Part shown: positions 51,015 to 52,891 of the stretch, piece by piece
Layout of the letters: every line of letters starts with the position of its first letter
Numbering within the stretch: the first letter of the stretch is position 1
Origin: an uncultured Dehalococcoidia bacterium
Lineage (GTDB): Bacteria; Chloroflexota; Dehalococcoidia; GIF9; UBA5629
DNA: 52,891 nt
Assembly (NCBI GenBank): GCA_903929005.1
Contig: CAIYTC010000054.1
Span: 1 to 52,891, forward strand
Reading direction: 5' to 3'
Position numbers and translations under genes: made by a program
Notes under the pieces: model-generated
Database searches by the model: none
What the model was told of the DNA's origin: nothing
What the model saw: only the letters and a program-made list of their open reading frames with translations

Positions 51015-52172
51015 TCAAATAAAGCGTTTCTTGATACCATCGATCAGTTCATCCACCTTCTCCGCTGTATCGGCGCCCAGGCTATTCATGGCATCATCCA
51101 ACCTCCGGTACTTCTCGGCGTTATAAATATCATTCAGGTTCTCGTAGAGTCCGGATCTCCTGCCCAACCGGTAATTGAGCCTTTCCCTGAGAGGCATGGC
51201 CAAGTAGCGGTTGACCACGTCCAGGCATGCCTGCTTGGCAGCGGGGAACCTGCCCTCCAGCTCCGGCAGCAGGTTTAATATATGGTCGCTCTTCAATTCA
51301 CCTGTGAAATCGAGCTTATGGATAAACTCCCCGATTTCACGCACAATTTCATCCTCCGTTTGCATGTCAAAATCGCCCGCTTGCAGCTTGGCCCAGATGG
51401 GCAATGTTTCCCCCATCATCAACGTGCGCAGCCTGAGGAAATCCGGGTTGACCTCATTCAAAACGCGGGCGGACTCTTCAGCATGCTCGTGGGACCATTG
51501 CCTGCCGCCCAGGCCCGGCATGTAGTACTCTGAAAGCTCAATGCCGGCCTCCCGGATATTATTACCGCCTTTGATATGGTCAGCGGCGGTCATCCCCTTA
51601 TCAACAAACTGAAGCACCGTGTCCGAGCCGCTCTCCATGCCGATATGGATGCGCGACAGCCCGGCCTGCCGCAGCTCCCTGAACTCATCCACGCTTTTTT
51701 GGGCAGCGGTCTTGGAGCGGCAATATGATGTAATCCGGTCAAGCCCGGGGAAGGTGTCTTTTAATGAGGCTACCACCTTCAGTAAGTCGGGATGCCGCAT
51801 GATGATGCTGTTAGCGTCCTGCAGGAAAGCCGAAGCCCCGCCCGCCCATTGCCAGAGCGATACCTGCCGGACGCAGTCGTTATTGGTCACCATGCTGTGA
51901 ATATAAGCCGCCACCTCGCGTGGCTTGCTGCCGTAGCCTTTTTCCCGGCCCAACTCCTTTATCCCTTCCACGATCAATTTGGCCATTTCTATATCCCTGA
52001 TCACGTCTTCAACCGGACGCAATTCAAACTTCTGACCTTTATAGGTCTGGCAGAATGAGCAGCGGTTCCAGGGACAGTTGCGCGTGGCCCTGATCAGGAG
52101 AGAGTACGCTTCGCTGGGCGGACGGATAGGTCCGGTCTCAAAGTAATAGCTGTTCAATTTATCCAGGTCCAT
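51015..52172 (-). CDS. Radical SAM protein with CX4CX2C cluster motif
   Basis: A 385-residue radical SAM protein. The cluster motif is CPWNRCSFC (C-x4-C-x2-C, near residues 33-41), one residue longer than the classical CX3CX2C. It contains RIHIGMESGSDTVLQFVDKG, which is typical of the radical SAM barrel, and a C-terminal helical region. The family is known from genome data but has no settled role. It is the last complete gene of the window on the minus strand and may be cotranscribed with the opp genes only by read-through. Confidence 0.85.
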   Translation of the reverse strand: MDLDKLNSYYFETGPIRPPSEAYSLLIRATRNCPWNRCSFCQTYKGQKFELRPVEDVIRDIEMAKLIVEGIKELGREKGYGSKPREVAAYIHSMVTNNDCVRQVSLWQWAGGASAFLQDANSIIMRHPDLLKVVASLKDTFPGLDRITSYCRSKTAAQKSVDEFRELRQAGLSRIHIGMESGSDTVLQFVDKGMTAADHIKGGNNIREAGIELSEYYMPGLGGRQWSHEHAEESARVLNEVNPDFLRLRTLMMGETLPIWAKLQAGDFDMQTEDEIVREIGEFIHKLDFTGELKSDHILNLLPELEGRFPAAKQACLDVVNRYLAMPLRERLNYRLGRRSGLYENLNDIYNAEKYRRLDDAMNSLGADTAEKVDELIDGIKKRFI

Positions 52173-52229
52173 ATTGCTATAATTGTAACGCCTGTTTATA
52201 AAGCGGGGAAATCCTCAGGCCACCGGTAC

Positions 52230-52891
52230 ATGCTTGAAAATAAAATGTTACAATCGGAAAACATGCAGACTACTGCTAATGCTATCCAGGTGGTCTCCTT
52301 TGATGTGGAAGGGACAATGGTCACCACCGATTTCAGTTATGCCATCTGGTTCGAGATGATACCGCAGCGCTATGCTGAGCGGTGGGGATTAGGCTTTGAA
52401 GAAGCAGTTACAAAGATACGGCAGGAATACGATAGCCTGGGCGACCAGCACCTCGATTGGTACGATGTGCAATACTGGTTCACCCGCTTTGACCTCGGCA
52501 AAGCCGATATTGCCATGGAGGGATTGCAGCCGAGGGTCAGATATTATCCCGAAACTAAGGACGTGCTGAAAAAGCTGGACGGTGTGTATAAGCTCAGCGT
52601 GGCATCGGGCTCACCTCGGCCTTTTCTCAAGCACCTGCTGCGCGATACTGAGAGCCACTTCAGCAGCGTCTTCTCATCCACAACTGATTTTCAGCAGGTC
52701 AAGACCGCCGCATTCTACGTAAATATGTGCAGCCGGCTTGGCGTAAATCCCGGCCAGGTCGCGCATGTTGGAGACCACCTGCAGTTCGACTGCCTGGAGC
52801 CTGCCAGCATCGGCATCCGCGCTTATTATCTCGACCGTGAGGGCAAATCGGGAGACCCGGCGGCCGTGCGGGACCTGGCTCAATTCGCCAA
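52230..52891 (+). CDS. HAD superfamily hydrolase (3' partial, cut by window end)
   Basis: An open frame of 220 codons runs off the right edge. HAD landmarks are visible: motif I DVEGT (25-29 from the first ATG, with Glu where the second Asp is usual), motif II in VASGSP, the motif III lysine in QQVKTAAF, and motif IV HVGDHLQFD. Three in-frame ATGs (52230, 52245, 52263) compete; none has a strong ribosome site, and the family sequence begins only after the last. Probably a phosphatase or phosphohydrolase of unknown substrate. Confidence 0.8.
   Translation, partial: MLENKMLQSENMQTTANAIQVVSFDVEGTMVTTDFSYAIWFEMIPQRYAERWGLGFEEAVTKIRQEYDSLGDQHLDWYDVQYWFTRFDLGKADIAMEGLQPRVRYYPETKDVLKKLDGVYKLSVASGSPRPFLKHLLRDTESHFSSVFSSTTDFQQVKTAAFYVNMCSRLGVNPGQVAHVGDHLQFDCLEPASIGIRAYYLDREGKSGDPAAVRDLAQFA

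Noticed and set aside
52674-52883. 69-residue minus-strand frame near the window end
   Set aside because: Antisense to the HAD hydrolase, whose four motifs are intact on the plus strand.
1-52891. CRISPR arrays, insertion sequences, phage genes, tRNA or rRNA genes
   Set aside because: No regularly spaced repeats, transposase or integrase motifs, terminal inverted repeats or cloverleaf-like sequences were found by reading; the genes are continuous and of uniform style.

Overview
The window is dense bacterial chromosome: about 53 protein genes, no gene-free stretch over 300 bases, and no tRNA, rRNA, CRISPR array, insertion sequence or prophage that I can see. The genes point to an anaerobic Chloroflexota bacterium, most likely of the Dehalococcoidia. 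This is an inference from gene content: a bacterial Elp3 of the kind known from Dehalococcoides, an archaeal-type winged-helix protein, DUF35/thiolase-fold pairs, HrcA/CIRCE heat-shock control, many lipoproteins, frequent TTG and GTG starts. No 16S gene is present to settle it.

Region 1 (1-14549) is a catabolic locus for CoA thioesters. A thiolase (134-1333, +) faces a four-gene minus-strand operon of three acyl-CoA dehydrogenases plus an NDP-forming acyl-CoA synthetase alpha subunit (6540 down to 1463). A 254-base divergent promoter region with palindromic and repeated operator-like sites separates that operon from a nine-gene plus-strand operon (6795-14549): MaoC hydratase, CrtC/AttH-like lipocalin, two thiolase-fold proteins lacking the Claisen catalytic residues, two DUF35 proteins, a beta-keto acid cleavage enzyme, and both subunits of a family I CoA-transferase. 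The set of paired dehydrogenases, MaoC hydratase and cysteine-less thiolase-fold protein with DUF35 partner resembles the actinobacterial machinery that removes a propionyl group from steroid side chains by retro-aldol cleavage. The keto-acid cleavage enzyme, CoA-transferase and thiolase could then carry fragments to acetyl-CoA. The real substrate is unknown.

Region 2 (14610-19795, -) is housekeeping: gltX, an RDD membrane protein, a small coiled-coil protein, an RluD-type pseudouridine synthase, lspA, a DUF72 protein, and two tiny DUF3096-like membrane proteins. Region 3 (19929-23618, -) is the hrcA-grpE-dnaK heat-shock operon with a CIRCE operator and a strong terminator, without dnaJ. Region 4 (23620-29430) holds five small secreted lipoproteins with PKD/Ig-like or FxLYD-like domains, a divergent SHMT-like PLP enzyme and a chagasin-type protease inhibitor.

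Region 5 (29519-32720, +) is an operon of an APC permease, a UspA protein and two TrkA/RCK proteins behind a near-consensus promoter. Region 6 (32717-38207) has a HIT hydrolase, a HEAAH putative metalloprotein, a metallo-beta-lactamase-fold hydrolase, an unknown protein, two small putative DNA-binding proteins and a GH3-like adenylating enzyme. Region 7 (38254-43415) has a large GGDEF/HD-GYP sensor and a Trm9-like methyltransferase divergent from elp3, which suggests a wobble-uridine modification pair. Region 8 (43423-50941, -) is an oligopeptide ABC transporter operon with two binding proteins. The window ends with a radical SAM protein and a HAD hydrolase cut by the window edge.
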